64,000 nucleotides of DNA from JAFNAG01 sp963824985 (GTDB lineage Bacteria > Acidobacteriota > UBA6911), in the NCBI GenBank assembly GCA_963824985.1, contig CAWGRQ010000033.1, forward strand, positions 1-64,000, given 5' to 3'. The notes under the pieces are model-generated. The model saw nothing but the letters and a program-made list of their open reading frames with translations. It made no database searches and was not told the DNA's origin. A program made the position numbers and the translations under genes. This document shows positions 17,454 through 27,781 of the stretch, piece after piece (the stretch's first letter is position 1; each line of letters opens with the position of its first letter).

Positions 17454-18134
17454 TTACCGCATGACCATGATGCCGGCGGCAAAGCCGAGCACCAGCGCGA
17501 CGGAAGTAAGAACAAGCACCGACCACCAATACCGGCTGTTGAAACTGCTCGTCAGATCCTTTGCCGCCCGGCTGGCTGATTGGGCGGCATCGGCAATGCT
17601 CTCGTTCATATCACTGATCGCCCGCCGAGCCTTCTCTGCGGCTCCGCGATAACTGCTGCCGAGAGAATCTGCGGTCGTGCCGAATTCCGAGCTGACTTCG
17701 CTGATCTTCGCCACAGCTTCACGAAGTGCGTCCGTGGTCTGCGGCAGAGTGGAGCGCGCCAGCTCGTTTCGAAGGTTTGCGTTGATTTCGGTAACGATGC
17801 TTTTGGGTGAAAGACTGGCGGCAATGTAGCCGGGAAGCTGTTCCAGGCGCCGGTCCAGCTGCTCGAGAGATTCCTTGCTTGTTTGAAACGTCTGTTCGAA
17901 TCGACACACCATTCCCGCGAGCAGCTTTTCCACACGCTCGCGTTCCTTGGCGATCCGGTCCGGCACCTGCTCGATCAGCATCGTCAATATCTGCAAGACG
18001 CGCAGGATGCGGAGCAGTTCGTCGTTTTCCGGAAGCGACTGGAAATAGAGCATCTCCCGATAGTAGGCCGCACGGATCTCGGTGGGCAGGCAGGCCCCGA
18101 TGCGTTCAATCAGCTCCTTGGTCGCGGAACTCAT
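17454..18134 (-). CDS. Coiled-coil protein with C-terminal membrane anchor
   Basis: A 226-residue protein from ATG 18134. The middle 120 residues are a probable coiled coil (RIAKERERVEKLLAG, SLEQLDRRLEQL), and the last 25 residues form one membrane helix (WSVLVLTSVALVLGFAAGI). It sits between the ParA-like gene and the relaxase on the same strand, with a 4-bp overlap with the ParA-like gene. Proteins of this shape occur in MobF mobilisation operons and may tether the DNA-processing complex. The exact function is unknown. Confidence 0.6.
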   Translation of the reverse strand: MSSATKELIERIGACLPTEIRAAYYREMLYFQSLPENDELLRILRVLQILTMLIEQVPDRIAKERERVEKLLAGMVCRFEQTFQTSKESLEQLDRRLEQLPGYIAASLSPKSIVTEINANLRNELARSTLPQTTDALREAVAKISEVSSEFGTTADSLGSSYRGAAEKARRAISDMNESIADAAQSASRAAKDLTSSFNSRYWWSVLVLTSVALVLGFAAGIMVMR

Positions 18135-18754
18135 GGCAGCAAGAGCTCCCTTACCGTATCGAAGTCGGCGAACAGCCGACGCCGGTAGCTTTGCGCCCGC
18201 ATCACGAGAGAGGTTTTCTGCAACTCCGCGACTGCGGTCCGGCGGGCGGTGATCCCACACATTGGGACGCCATGGTTGCGGGTGGCGTTTTCAAGCTCGG
18301 GCAGACGGTATTCCATGGGCATCACAGCCGGCTGAAAGACCTTCCGGAATTCCGCGGCCTGAAGGCTCCCGCGCCAATAGGTGAAATCCGCATGCTGCGT
18401 GATGCTGTTTTCGACTATGAGATAGGCCACCCGGTTCTGGAGATTCGCGGCCCAGGCGAGCACGCTTTCGACGCTGGCCGGGTCGGGTGTGACGATGCCA
18501 ACGGCCGTAAAAAGGATTCCTGCCGCAGCGACATCCGGATACATCGTCTCAAACCAGTCGTAGGTGACCTGGCCGGATCCGGCGCCCATATCGGCGAGAA
18601 TCACCGGGGCGCCGCCGTCGGTGAGACAATCGATGAAGCGGTCGAGCCCGGCCGGCGTGTGAATGTTCAGTTTGGGGACGCGTGTGCCATAAAAGTGCGC
18701 GAAGGACCCGCGTGCTTTGTTCTCCGTGTCGAGGTCCAGGAGGGTTTGTGTCAC
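18131..18754 (-). pseudogene. ParA/TraL-like protein lacking its P-loop half
   Basis: A 207-residue frame with a GTG start. The sequence begins at what would be the Asp-rich strand after the P-loop (TLLDLDTENKARGS) and continues with VILADMGAGSGQVTYDWFE, AYLIVEN and the LVMRAQSYRRRLFADFD end. The Walker A lysine region, normally about 35 residues earlier, is absent. Instead the stop codon of higA lies 18 bp upstream in the same frame. Full-length relatives are ParA/MipZ-like ATPases of conjugation modules. So the gene was probably 5'-truncated when HigBA or a deletion arrived. The remaining part is free of stops. Confidence 0.65.
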
Positions 18755-18772
18755 AGCATTCCGGCGTGAGAC

Positions 18773-19087
18773 TCAGGCAGCAGCGACATCTACTTTCATT
18801 CTTAGACCCGCTTCATCGACGAGTTCTTGGAGCGACAAGCGCACGAACTGCTCCGGGCTGCGGCCCAGGGTCTTGGCAAAACGCGCGGCCCGTTCAGGAC
18901 TCACCACTTTGCGGCCTTTCTCAATGTCACACAGATGCGAAGGGGATATCCCGAGTTTCCTGGCAAAAGCAGCCTGGGACATCTCCTCGCCTAGGCGGAT
19001 CGACTCAAGGAGGCCCCCCAGCGTCAGTGGTCTGCCGGCAATTTGTTCCAGATACTTCATTGTATTGCTTTTGATCTTAATACTCAT
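18773..19087 (-). CDS. higA: HigA-type antitoxin, XRE family
   Basis: A 104-residue protein with a helix-turn-helix of the Xre/HTH_3 type (SQAAFARKLGISPSHLCDIEKG, given here in two parts: SQAAFARKLG and ISPSHLCDIEKG). It neutralises the neighbouring toxin and represses the operon. It overlaps the toxin gene by 11 bp. Toxin-first order is usual for HigBA. The C-terminus ends in Ala residues immediately before the truncated ParA-like frame. Confidence 0.85.
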   Translation of the reverse strand: MSIKIKSNTMKYLEQIAGRPLTLGGLLESIRLGEEMSQAAFARKLGISPSHLCDIEKGRKVVSPERAARFAKTLGRSPEQFVRLSLQELVDEAGLRMKVDVAAA

Positions 19088-19358
19088 GCTTTGAAATCTC
19101 CTCGACCGAAACGATTTCGCTGCAGCCGCCTTCCCGCACGAGGTAAATAGCCCGGTAAGACCTGCTCAACCGGATTGATCGCTGTCCCAGCCTCTTTCCA
19201 TGCAACGGCTCGTCGTGGTAGCCGGGGAGTTTTCGCACCTCTTCCAACCCACGATTTTCGACATCATCAACCCAGGCGGCGAGGGCTTCGACGATGTGGC
19301 GAGGGACCTTTTTCAACTCCTTCCGCACCCGCTTGCTGAGCTCCACGCGGCGAATCAT
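19077..19358 (-). CDS. higB: HigB/RelE-type toxin
   Basis: A 93-residue RelE-superfamily mRNA interferase-like protein from ATG 19358 (MIRRVELSKRVRKELKKVP). The RelE pattern is clear: LPGYHDEPLHGKR, SIRLSRSYRAIYLV, and a final SVEEISKHEY. A GTG 18 bp further upstream (19376) is a possible start but overlaps the operator palindrome. Confidence 0.85.
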   Translation of the reverse strand: MIRRVELSKRVRKELKKVPRHIVEALAAWVDDVENRGLEEVRKLPGYHDEPLHGKRLGQRSIRLSRSYRAIYLVREGGCSEIVSVEEISKHEY

Positions 19359-19373
19359 ATAGAACGAAGCATA

Positions 19374-19386
19374 CACCTATTAGGTG
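19374..19386. promoter_or_regulatory. Palindromic operator of higBA
   Basis: CACCTATTAGGTG is a perfect 6+1+6 palindrome 15 bp upstream of the higB ATG. It is a natural site for HigA autoregulation. Confidence 0.6.
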
Positions 19387-19680
19387 AATATGTCAAAGAA
19401 TCCGGGGCCAATCCCCTTTCGATGGCCGAAGAACTCGAACCCGATTTTGCTAATCTCCGGACCTCGCCAGACATTGTTCCAAGAGCCGGAGAGAGGTGTG
19501 CAAGAAGAGGAGGATTATAAGAAACGGGAGAAAACGGCATCCTGGGTCTCCGTCCTCGCGCATCTCAGGAGGGTCTGCTCCCGGTCTGCCCCTGGAGTGA
19601 TCGGCGTGAAAACTCCTTTGCAAATTTGGAAACGTTTTGAGCCTCAATCACAATCTGGCAGATTCAGAATGCGCATGGTT
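19387..19680. other. Spacer between higBA and integrase, no gene seen
   Basis: No coding frame with protein-like character on either strand. It would be expected to hold the P-loop half of the ParA-like gene if that had only been displaced, but no such sequence is present. Confidence 0.5.
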
Positions 19681-20973
19681 TCACGAGTGAAAGAGCTCAT
19701 GGTCGACCGAGGCATCTCCAACCAGCTCTAATCCAGATGCGAGCCGCGCAATCCACGCTCCGAATCCATCCAGCGCTTCTCGTTTTTCTTTGAGATATTG
19801 GTATTGATTGTAGACGGAACTGGTCACGTCCGTCTGCTTGTGATTCAGTATTCGCGCGATCACGTGGCCGGGAACCTCCATCTGTCCCAACTTTGTGGCG
19901 CAGGTCCGGCGCAGGTCGTGCGCAGAAAATGGTTGGATCTGCAGGGTTCTCCAGATCCTGTTCGTAGCTTTCCTGACGTGAGTTATCGGTTCTTCTCCCT
20001 GCTTGATGAGTCGTTTGTTGGGAAACACAAACCGACTCTCCTTTGACTGGTTGCCGCGCATCCGCCGCTTCTCGAGTTGTACTTCTTGATTTTTGCGGTG
20101 TCTTTCCATGACGCGGATTGCCTGAGGACTCAGCGGTACGACGTTGGACAACCGGTTCTTGGTCTTTGTCCCGGGTATGGTCCAAAGCGACTTTGTCAGA
20201 TCGATTTCGCCCCACTCCATAGCCATTACCTCGCCGGGGCGTTGCCCCGTCAGCAGGACGAGACGCAGGACCTCTCTCACCTGGGTAGTCTGATTCTCCA
20301 ATTCATTCCAGACTGCTTTGAGTTCAGCATCACCGAGAGCGCGCTCCTTGGGCTGCTCCTTGCCTCCGGGACGGCTGATGTTCGCCGCCGGATTGGATTC
20401 CAGATCCACGATTTCTTCCTTGATCGCCCAGTTAAAGATCTTCCGGACACAAGCGTGGATACGGTTCGCCTGCACGGGCGCTTTGATCCCATAGGCTCTG
20501 AGAAAATCGCGAATATGCGAGCGCGCAATTTCCTTCACGTTCAAGGTTCCGAATTCAGGGATGAGGACTTTGTCGATGATTCGTTCATCCTCCTCCCAGC
20601 TTCGCTTGTTCAACTTGGCGTACTCCTCAAGATACTGCCGGGAAATCTGAGCGAACGTTTTTGTCGCAAGCCTCTCCCGCCTGCGCGATTCTTCCTCTGC
20701 TTTTCGTTTCTGCACAGGATCCACGCCATCGCTCGCCAGAAGGAGTGCTTCTTGCGCTCTCTTTCGCGCTACTGCAAGAGGCACATCCGGGTACCTGCCC
20801 AGCTTCAATCGGTGCCGGATGCCGGCAAACCGGTACTGCACGAACCAGGTCTTGGTGCCTTCCTGGGAAATGCGGACGCCGAATCCGACGACCTTCTTGT
20901 CGAACCACTGATTGAGTTGTTTGCCTGGTTTCAGGCTATCGATTTTGCGGTCGGTCAGACTTGCGGTCGGCAT
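19681..20973 (-). CDS. int: P4-type tyrosine integrase
   Basis: A 430-residue site-specific recombinase from ATG 20973 (MPTASLTDRKIDSLKPG). The N-terminal DUF4102 arm-binding domain (WFDKKVVGFGVRIS) is followed by a SAM-like core-binding domain and the catalytic domain. Arg lies in LLTGQRPGEVMAMEW, the His-x-x-Arg in AHDLRRTCATKLG, and the nucleophile Tyr in the SSVYNQY region. The gene is intact and points away from the tRNA-derived attachment site 209 bp upstream at 21182, which is the usual arrangement. It should act on the tRNA 3' end. An 11-bp direct repeat lies just 5' of it. Confidence 0.92.
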   Translation of the reverse strand: MPTASLTDRKIDSLKPGKQLNQWFDKKVVGFGVRISQEGTKTWFVQYRFAGIRHRLKLGRYPDVPLAVARKRAQEALLLASDGVDPVQKRKAEEESRRRERLATKTFAQISRQYLEEYAKLNKRSWEEDERIIDKVLIPEFGTLNVKEIARSHIRDFLRAYGIKAPVQANRIHACVRKIFNWAIKEEIVDLESNPAANISRPGGKEQPKERALGDAELKAVWNELENQTTQVREVLRLVLLTGQRPGEVMAMEWGEIDLTKSLWTIPGTKTKNRLSNVVPLSPQAIRVMERHRKNQEVQLEKRRMRGNQSKESRFVFPNKRLIKQGEEPITHVRKATNRIWRTLQIQPFSAHDLRRTCATKLGQMEVPGHVIARILNHKQTDVTSSVYNQYQYLKEKREALDGFGAWIARLASGLELVGDASVDHELFHS

Positions 20974-20993
20974 AGGCTTTTTACCGGTTCCTG

Positions 20994-21015
20994 AAAATGG
21001 ATCCAAAATGGATCC
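20994..21015. repeat. Tandem 11-bp repeat AAAATGGATCC upstream of int
   Basis: Two exact tandem copies of AAAATGGATCC lie between the integrase start and the attachment site. Short direct repeats in this position usually are arm-type integrase sites. They may equally be part of the integrase promoter control. Confidence 0.5.
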
Positions 21016-21181
21016 AAATTGACGAAACTCGCAGGAACAAGGGGTTTGGAACAGCTTCAACCATAGCGAGTGTATTAGAACACTGTAAATATGCGGCTAT
21101 CAAGCGTTTAATTGAGTTTTTGCAGGGTAGAAAATGTGTTCCGTGATGTTCCAAAAAGTGCCCTAAAATGTCATGTTTCGA

Positions 21182-21229
21182 CGACTCATAATCAGCGGGT
21201 CGCAGGTTCGAGTCCTGCTGGGCCCACCA
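21182..21229 (+). other. Attachment site: tRNA 3' fragment (CAT anticodon), copy 1
   Basis: 48 bp identical to 38821-38868. It contains the 3' half of the anticodon arm with loop CTCATAA, a complete T arm (GCAGG / TTCGAGT / CCTGC), the acceptor 3' strand TGGGCCC, and an encoded ACCA end. The 5' half of the tRNA is absent, so this is an att duplicate and not a gene. The parent would be tRNA-Met or the CAT-anticodon tRNA-Ile. Confidence 0.9.
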
Positions 21230-21272
21230 AATAAATCAAAGGTTTAGCGCAACAGGCCAAACAAGAATCCAG

Positions 21273-21295
21273 TCTGGGGTTCCACCGGGGTTCCA
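21273..21295. repeat. 23-bp element-end repeat, left copy
   Basis: TCTGGGGTTCCACCGGGGTTCCA, written as two halves TCTGGGGTTCCACC and GGGGTTCCA, is repeated exactly and in the same orientation at 38634-38656. It is internally repetitive (GGGGTTCCA twice). Position 44 bp inside the left att fits an integrase arm site of the second element. Confidence 0.65.
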
Positions 21296-21435
21296 GTCGG
21301 CTGAGCTTTGGAGCGACTTGGTGCAGACAAGGCGCAAGAGGCGGGATCCCTGCGCAGGGACCATGGCGTCATGCCAATATCCACAGGGACTCGCTCCACA
21401 GCATTATTTCAGCACCTAAATTGCTGGCGAACAGA

Positions 21436-22383
21436 TCAGGATTGTCCGCTTGGCGCTTTCAGTTTTGGCAACGCCGGCCGGCGCGCTTTATATCCACTGC
21501 GAACACGGGCCCAGTAGCCTCGTGGGAGGACAGGTACCTCGAGGATTCGACAGATTTTCCCGAGCCTGACGTCGGAAAAACCATATAATTTTGCAATATG
21601 CTGGACGGGCTGCGACCAGATTTGCTCGTACAGCTTCTCGCGATCATATCGGCATGCCAGTCGAGCCTGTTCCTCACGACGTCGCTGGTGCTCGGGGATG
21701 TGAGGCTTGATGATATTAAGTGCGAGCATCCGCTCCTTCATCTTGGGACTGCGTATCAGCTCTGAAAAGGTTTCCGGAGCGCAGATCTCGGGCTTTCCTA
21801 AAAGGCGCATGAGCTTCCTGAAATCATACTCGTCTGTCTTAAGCAGATCTCGGCGTATGTAAGCAATCTCGCGTGAATCTGTTTCGCGCCACACGACTCC
21901 GGTCGCAAGAATCGCCTCGATTGTCCAAAGTCCCCCGCCAAGCCTCAGCACACGGTCTCCGAGCCAGCGAAGGTGCCACTTCAATATAGATGTGAGGTCT
22001 TGAGGTGTGCAAATGCTCGCGAGGAATTCCACAACAGAGCCACTCTTTGCAGTCTGATACAGGCTGTCAAAATCATCCTTTTGGGGATCAGGACCAAACT
22101 TCTTTAGAAGTTCCAGATTTCCTGAAAAAACAGCGACCTCAACGGCAGACCAGCCCATGGACTCATCTTCGTCGCGGCCAATCCGATTCAGATTTAGTGC
22201 CGGCGTGGGCGGATCGGCACCAGCCCATAAGCACAAGGCTATGCCTCTCGCATTTTCTTCCCTGACATGCTCACAGAGCGCCATATTCAGCTCTCGTTGA
22301 ATTCTGACATCCTCCGCCCTGTGCCGCTTGGCGAAACCGTAGAGTGGCCGATTCGAGGTGCCAAGTCCGAGGATCGCCCCCAT
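21436..22383 (-). CDS. Hypothetical protein, repeat-rich N-terminus and conserved C-terminal motif
   Basis: A 315-residue protein. The N-terminal part has helical repeats resembling degenerate ankyrins (SAVEVAVFSGNLELLKKFG, DSLYQTAKSGSVVEFLA). The C-terminus carries a segment I recognise from many uncharacterised plasmid and island proteins: YDREKLYEQIWSQPV, a probable HTH (IAKLYGFSDVRLGKICR), then LEVPVLPRGYWARV. The function is not known. Upstream of ATG 22383 the same frame remains protein-like back to a TAG near 22457, so the gene may have lost its true 5' end. It is the first gene inside the second element. Confidence 0.6.
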   Translation of the reverse strand: MGAILGLGTSNRPLYGFAKRHRAEDVRIQRELNMALCEHVREENARGIALCLWAGADPPTPALNLNRIGRDEDESMGWSAVEVAVFSGNLELLKKFGPDPQKDDFDSLYQTAKSGSVVEFLASICTPQDLTSILKWHLRWLGDRVLRLGGGLWTIEAILATGVVWRETDSREIAYIRRDLLKTDEYDFRKLMRLLGKPEICAPETFSELIRSPKMKERMLALNIIKPHIPEHQRRREEQARLACRYDREKLYEQIWSQPVQHIAKLYGFSDVRLGKICRILEVPVLPRGYWARVRSGYKARRPALPKLKAPSGQS

Positions 22384-22796
22384 TTCGTGGTCCTTCGTGA
22401 GATCATATCCGGCTGCAAAATACCGCTCGTGATCGGCGTCAACTACATTTCCCTACCGGGGATGCTTCGAGTTGTCTTGAAGCAGCAATTGCCAGGCGAT
22501 CCAACGGAAGATCACCTCAAAAGAATCGAAGGCTGGATTCTGGGCCAATTACCGGATGCGCAGCATGGCATCTCACAGAAAAACACCTGAAATCTTGTTA
22601 TCTGGTCACCCTTTTGAGGTTTGTGAACAGCATGCCGAGGTTTTTCAAGCGATTCATGCTGTTTCAGAAACCATCAGGAGTTTCCATTTATCCTCGAAGA
22701 CCCCCTCCAGTTCATTTTGGCAACGCGCGCGTGTGACCGCGCGCCCGGTCCACGGCGCTTTGACCCAGAGAATTGGATCCCCCTCCCCATAACGTT
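22384..22796. other. Spacer with probable 5' remnant of the upstream hypothetical gene
   Basis: On the minus strand the frame of the 21436-22383 gene continues (for example DADHERYFAAGYDLTKDHE) to an in-frame TAG near 22457. Beyond it are further protein-like words with stops. The remainder, about 22560-22796, shows no gene. Confidence 0.4.
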
Positions 22797-23759
22797 TTAG
22801 CGAGCGCTAACAGACTCCGACACTCGAGCCCCCGGCGAGCGGAGAGCCCGAACATCCCGCATTGGGGGCTGTCCAAAGAAACGGTTGTATTCGCGGTTGA
22901 ATTGGCTGGCGCTTTCGTATCCCACTTCAAAGGCGGCACTTGCCGCATCGATGCCATCCAGGAGCATGCGTCCCCGTGCTGCCTGCAAACGAAGCCGCTT
23001 CTGATACTGAAGGGGACTCATCGCGGTCAGTACCCGGAAGTAGTGGTGGAACGTTGAAACGCTCATCCCTGCGATTTGTGCGAGATCTTCCACTCGAATT
23101 GGTTTTGCGTAGTTTGCCTTGATCCAGGCAATTGCCTTTGCCGTGCGCTGGTGGTGATCTCCTACTGTTGCAATGGCCCGGAGGCGCACCCCTGCACTCC
23201 CTTGCAGAACGCGGTAGATGATCTCTCGTTGAATCAGGCTGCTAAGAAACGGGATGTCGCGGGGAGTTTCGAGCAGGGCCAAGAGGCGACAGCATGCATC
23301 GAGGAATTCGGGAGTCGCCTCACCGGTTGCCATCGCGAGAGCATCGGATGGTGCCGAATCAACATGAATCTCCTCCAGGCTGAGCAGCTCACGAATCGTA
23401 GCCATTTCCAGTTTGAGCAAAAGCACGAGGCAGGGCGTCTCTTCAGTTGCCTCGACCACTCGGCTGACGACGGGTAGGTCGATGGAGGTCAGGAGGAACC
23501 TGGACGGGTCGTAGCTGAAGGTGTTCTGCCCGAGTTCAACCTGCTTCTTGCCTTGGGCGACCACGGTGACGCTCGGCTCGTATGTCGCGGGACACATGTC
23601 GGTCGGAGCAGTTCGTCGGTGGAGACTCAGACCGGGAATTTCCGTTATCCGCTTCTCTGCCGAGCCTATCAAAGAGGCAATCTTGCGCGCCAAGTCGGAG
23701 GATAGCTCACGGGTCCGGTGGACGGACCGAGGAAAGGCTGTTTCCAAGTGTTTCTTCAT
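22797..23759 (-). CDS. AraC-family transcriptional regulator
   Basis: A 320-residue regulator from ATG 23759 with GAGGTGAAG upstream. The N-terminal AraC_N (PF06719-type) sensor domain is followed by the two-HTH AraC domain (KPIRVEDLAQIAGMSVSTFH near residue 225; ASAAFEVGYESASQFNREYN near 275). It is divergent from the aldo/keto reductase gene with 168 bp between the starts, so it probably controls that gene and perhaps the whole cargo row. Such regulators paired with oxidoreductases are a common arrangement. A longer open frame to 24602 is antisense to the reductase and was rejected. Confidence 0.85.
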   Translation of the reverse strand: MKKHLETAFPRSVHRTRELSSDLARKIASLIGSAEKRITEIPGLSLHRRTAPTDMCPATYEPSVTVVAQGKKQVELGQNTFSYDPSRFLLTSIDLPVVSRVVEATEETPCLVLLLKLEMATIRELLSLEEIHVDSAPSDALAMATGEATPEFLDACCRLLALLETPRDIPFLSSLIQREIIYRVLQGSAGVRLRAIATVGDHHQRTAKAIAWIKANYAKPIRVEDLAQIAGMSVSTFHHYFRVLTAMSPLQYQKRLRLQAARGRMLLDGIDAASAAFEVGYESASQFNREYNRFFGQPPMRDVRALRSPGARVSESVSAR

Positions 23760-23927
23760 GTCTTCACCTCTCATCTGCTCATCCCTACAATACACTCCCG
23801 GCCTGGTGGGACTGCATGCTTTTTTTACGAATCGGAGGAATAGGCAATGAATCCGGAGGATCGGGATATCGCCTAAGGAACACTCTCCCGTAATCTTAAA
23901 TGAGAAATGATTCTGAAAGAGGAAACG

Positions 23928-24923
23928 ATGCAGAAAAGAAAACTGGGAAAGAGCGGGCTGGAAGTCTCGGCCGTCGGATACGGTTGCATGGGCCTGGACT
24001 ACGGCTATGGTCCGGCAACGGATCGGCGGGAAGGCATCAGGATCATTCGCATCGCCGCCGAGCGCGGCGTGACCTTCTTCGACACGGCGGAATCGTATGG
24101 GCCATTCACGAATGAGGAACTCGTGGGTGAGGCTCTGGCTCCGATCCGCGACCGGGTCGTCATCGCGACGAAGTTCGGCTGGAATATCGACCCGCGGACA
24201 GGAGAGCGTCGCGCCGGCCTGAACAGCCGTCCGGAGCACATCAAGGTCGCAACGGAAGGTATGCTCAAGCGGCTCAAAACCGATCACATCGACCTGCTCT
24301 ACCAGCATCGGGTCGACCCCGAGGTGCCGATCGAGGAAGTCGCTGGTACCCTGAAAGAGCTGATCGCGGAAGGAAAGGTCAACCATTATGGGCTTTCCGA
24401 GGCTGGCGCTCAGACGATCCGCCGCGCGCATGCAGTCCATCGGGTTACTGCGATTCAGAGCGAGTATTCGATCTGGACGCGGGACCCTGAGGCGGAGGTG
24501 CTGCCGGCGTGCGAGGAACTTGGGATCGGCTTTGTGCCGTGGAGTCCACTGGGGCAGGGTTTCCTTACAGGGAAAATCGATCCGAGCACGACGTTTGACC
24601 ACTCCGACTTCCGCGCTTCGTTTCCCCGTTTCACCCCTGAGGCGCGGGAGGCCAACCTGGCCCTCGTCGATCTTTTGAAGCAGATAGCCGATCGAAAGAA
24701 GGCGACACCTGCTCAGATAGCTCTCGCATGGCTGCTCGCGCAGAAGCCCTGGATTGTGCCGATTCCCGGCACCACGAAACTACATCGGATGAAGGAGAAC
24801 CTCGGAGCAGTTGCAGTCGAACTTACGCCCGACGACCTCTGCGACATTGAGACATCGTTTGCAGGCATCGCAGTGAAAGGCGCCCGGCTTCCTGAACAGA
24901 TCCTGCGGTACTCGAATCGCTGA
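23928..24923 (+). CDS. Aldo/keto reductase
   Basis: A 331-residue NAD(P)H-dependent oxidoreductase from ATG 23928 with GAGGA upstream. The family barrel is complete: MQKRKLGKSGLEVSAVGYG start, FFDTAESYGPF with Asp and Tyr, IATKFG with Lys, HIDLLYQHRVDP with the catalytic His, and the C-terminal IPGTTKLHRMKENL cofactor loop. It is closest to the AKR11/13-like general aldo/keto reductases. The substrate is unknown. It is the first gene of the plus-strand cargo row. A 5' fragment of a second copy of such a gene lies at 29024. Confidence 0.9.
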   Translation: MQKRKLGKSGLEVSAVGYGCMGLDYGYGPATDRREGIRIIRIAAERGVTFFDTAESYGPFTNEELVGEALAPIRDRVVIATKFGWNIDPRTGERRAGLNSRPEHIKVATEGMLKRLKTDHIDLLYQHRVDPEVPIEEVAGTLKELIAEGKVNHYGLSEAGAQTIRRAHAVHRVTAIQSEYSIWTRDPEAEVLPACEELGIGFVPWSPLGQGFLTGKIDPSTTFDHSDFRASFPRFTPEAREANLALVDLLKQIADRKKATPAQIALAWLLAQKPWIVPIPGTTKLHRMKENLGAVAVELTPDDLCDIETSFAGIAVKGARLPEQILRYSNR

Positions 24924-25048
24924 CCAGCCGGCGTGCCACGCATTGTTCAGTTCAGGACCGGCTTGCAGGCTCCACGATGGCCCAGGGGATCAACGCTGCG
25001 ATTGAGCGTATCAAGGAACAGGAGGACACCACGGCAGAAGGGACCACA

Positions 25049-25876
25049 ATGAGAATCTTCGCAGCGATTGCGATCTCGCTTTGCATGCTCGCGTCAGGTG
25101 CGCAGAGCCAAACATCCAAGGATCAGGAAACGATAAGAATCACGCGAAGTGGCTCGCAACCTCCCCGGCCAGGGCCGGCCGACAACTTCACCGGTTCTGT
25201 GCGGATCGATTCTTCCTTCCAGGCGAACGCGCCGGCACGGATGTCCGGCGCTCGAGTTGCGTTTGAGCCCGGCGCCAGAACGGCGTGGCACACGCATCCG
25301 TTGGGGCAGATTCTGATCGTGACAGCGGGCACGGGCCGGGTGCAGCGCTGGGGCGATCCCGTAGACGAAATCCGGCAGGGGGACGTGGTCTGGATTCCGC
25401 CCGGTCAGAAGCACTGGCACGGGGCCGCGCCGAACAGTTCGATGACGCACATCGCCATCGCCGAACAGCTCGACGGCAAGACGGTCGACTGGATGGAGAA
25501 GGTCAGCGATGCGCAGTACGGCGCGCCGCTCCGCGGTCAGGCAGCGAGCACCGACGCCGGCCCGCAGCCCCGGCCGTCTCAAGGAGCGATCGGCGACTTC
25601 GCCCCCAAGCTGGCCGAGCTGACTGACAACGTGCTGTACGGCGACGTCTGGGAGCGTCCGGAGCTGTCGAAGCGTGACCGAAGCCTGGTGACTGTGGCTG
25701 CGCTGATTGCCTTGAACCGTCCGGACCAGCTCCGGTCTCACCTCGCCATCGCGCGCCAAAACGGCGTGACGCAGGAGGAGTTGATCGAGACCATCACTCA
25801 CCTGGCGTTTTACGCCGGCTGGCCAAACGCGGTAACCGCCATCGGCGTCGCCAGGGAAGTTTTCGAGAAGAAATGA
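25049..25876 (+). CDS. Secreted cupin and carboxymuconolactone decarboxylase fusion
   Basis: A 275-residue protein from ATG 25049 with a signal peptide (MRIFAAIAISLCMLASGAQS). Cupin domain: WHTHPLGQILIVTAGTG with two metal His, and RQGDVVWIPPGQKHWHGA. CMD domain: residues 190-275, with RDRSLVTVAALIALNR and the SHLAIARQNGVTQEEL helix pair typical of AhpD/CMD proteins, but without an obvious CxxC. Such fusions are common near aldo/keto reductases and short-chain hydrolases and may act on aromatic or lactone substrates. The stop overlaps an ATG (ATGA) in the next region. A start at 24977 would lose the signal peptide and was rejected. Confidence 0.8.
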   Translation: MRIFAAIAISLCMLASGAQSQTSKDQETIRITRSGSQPPRPGPADNFTGSVRIDSSFQANAPARMSGARVAFEPGARTAWHTHPLGQILIVTAGTGRVQRWGDPVDEIRQGDVVWIPPGQKHWHGAAPNSSMTHIAIAEQLDGKTVDWMEKVSDAQYGAPLRGQAASTDAGPQPRPSQGAIGDFAPKLAELTDNVLYGDVWERPELSKRDRSLVTVAALIALNRPDQLRSHLAIARQNGVTQEELIETITHLAFYAGWPNAVTAIGVAREVFEKK

Positions 25877-25974
25877 GTTACGAAACGCCTGTGATAGGAG
25901 AAATCATGCAACAACAGGGACCTGGAAAGAGCAACCTGAGATTCCCGGACCTCAGGACCATGGGAGTAAATTCT

Positions 25975-27702
<1,728 letters not shown>

Positions 27703-27781
27703 GCTCGACGAACCACGACCAGTGCGAATGACCGTTCGGCAAGGATTGGCGCACGGCGTGGGGCATATCTCGGGAGCAATT

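Noticed and set aside
21182..21229. A complete tRNA gene
   Set aside because: Only the part from the anticodon arm to CCA is present; upstream sequence cannot form the D arm or acceptor 5' strand. The same holds for 38821-38868.
22797..24602. 601-residue AraC protein
   Set aside because: The first 280 residues are antisense to the aldo/keto reductase and intergenic DNA; the AraC_N domain begins at 23759.
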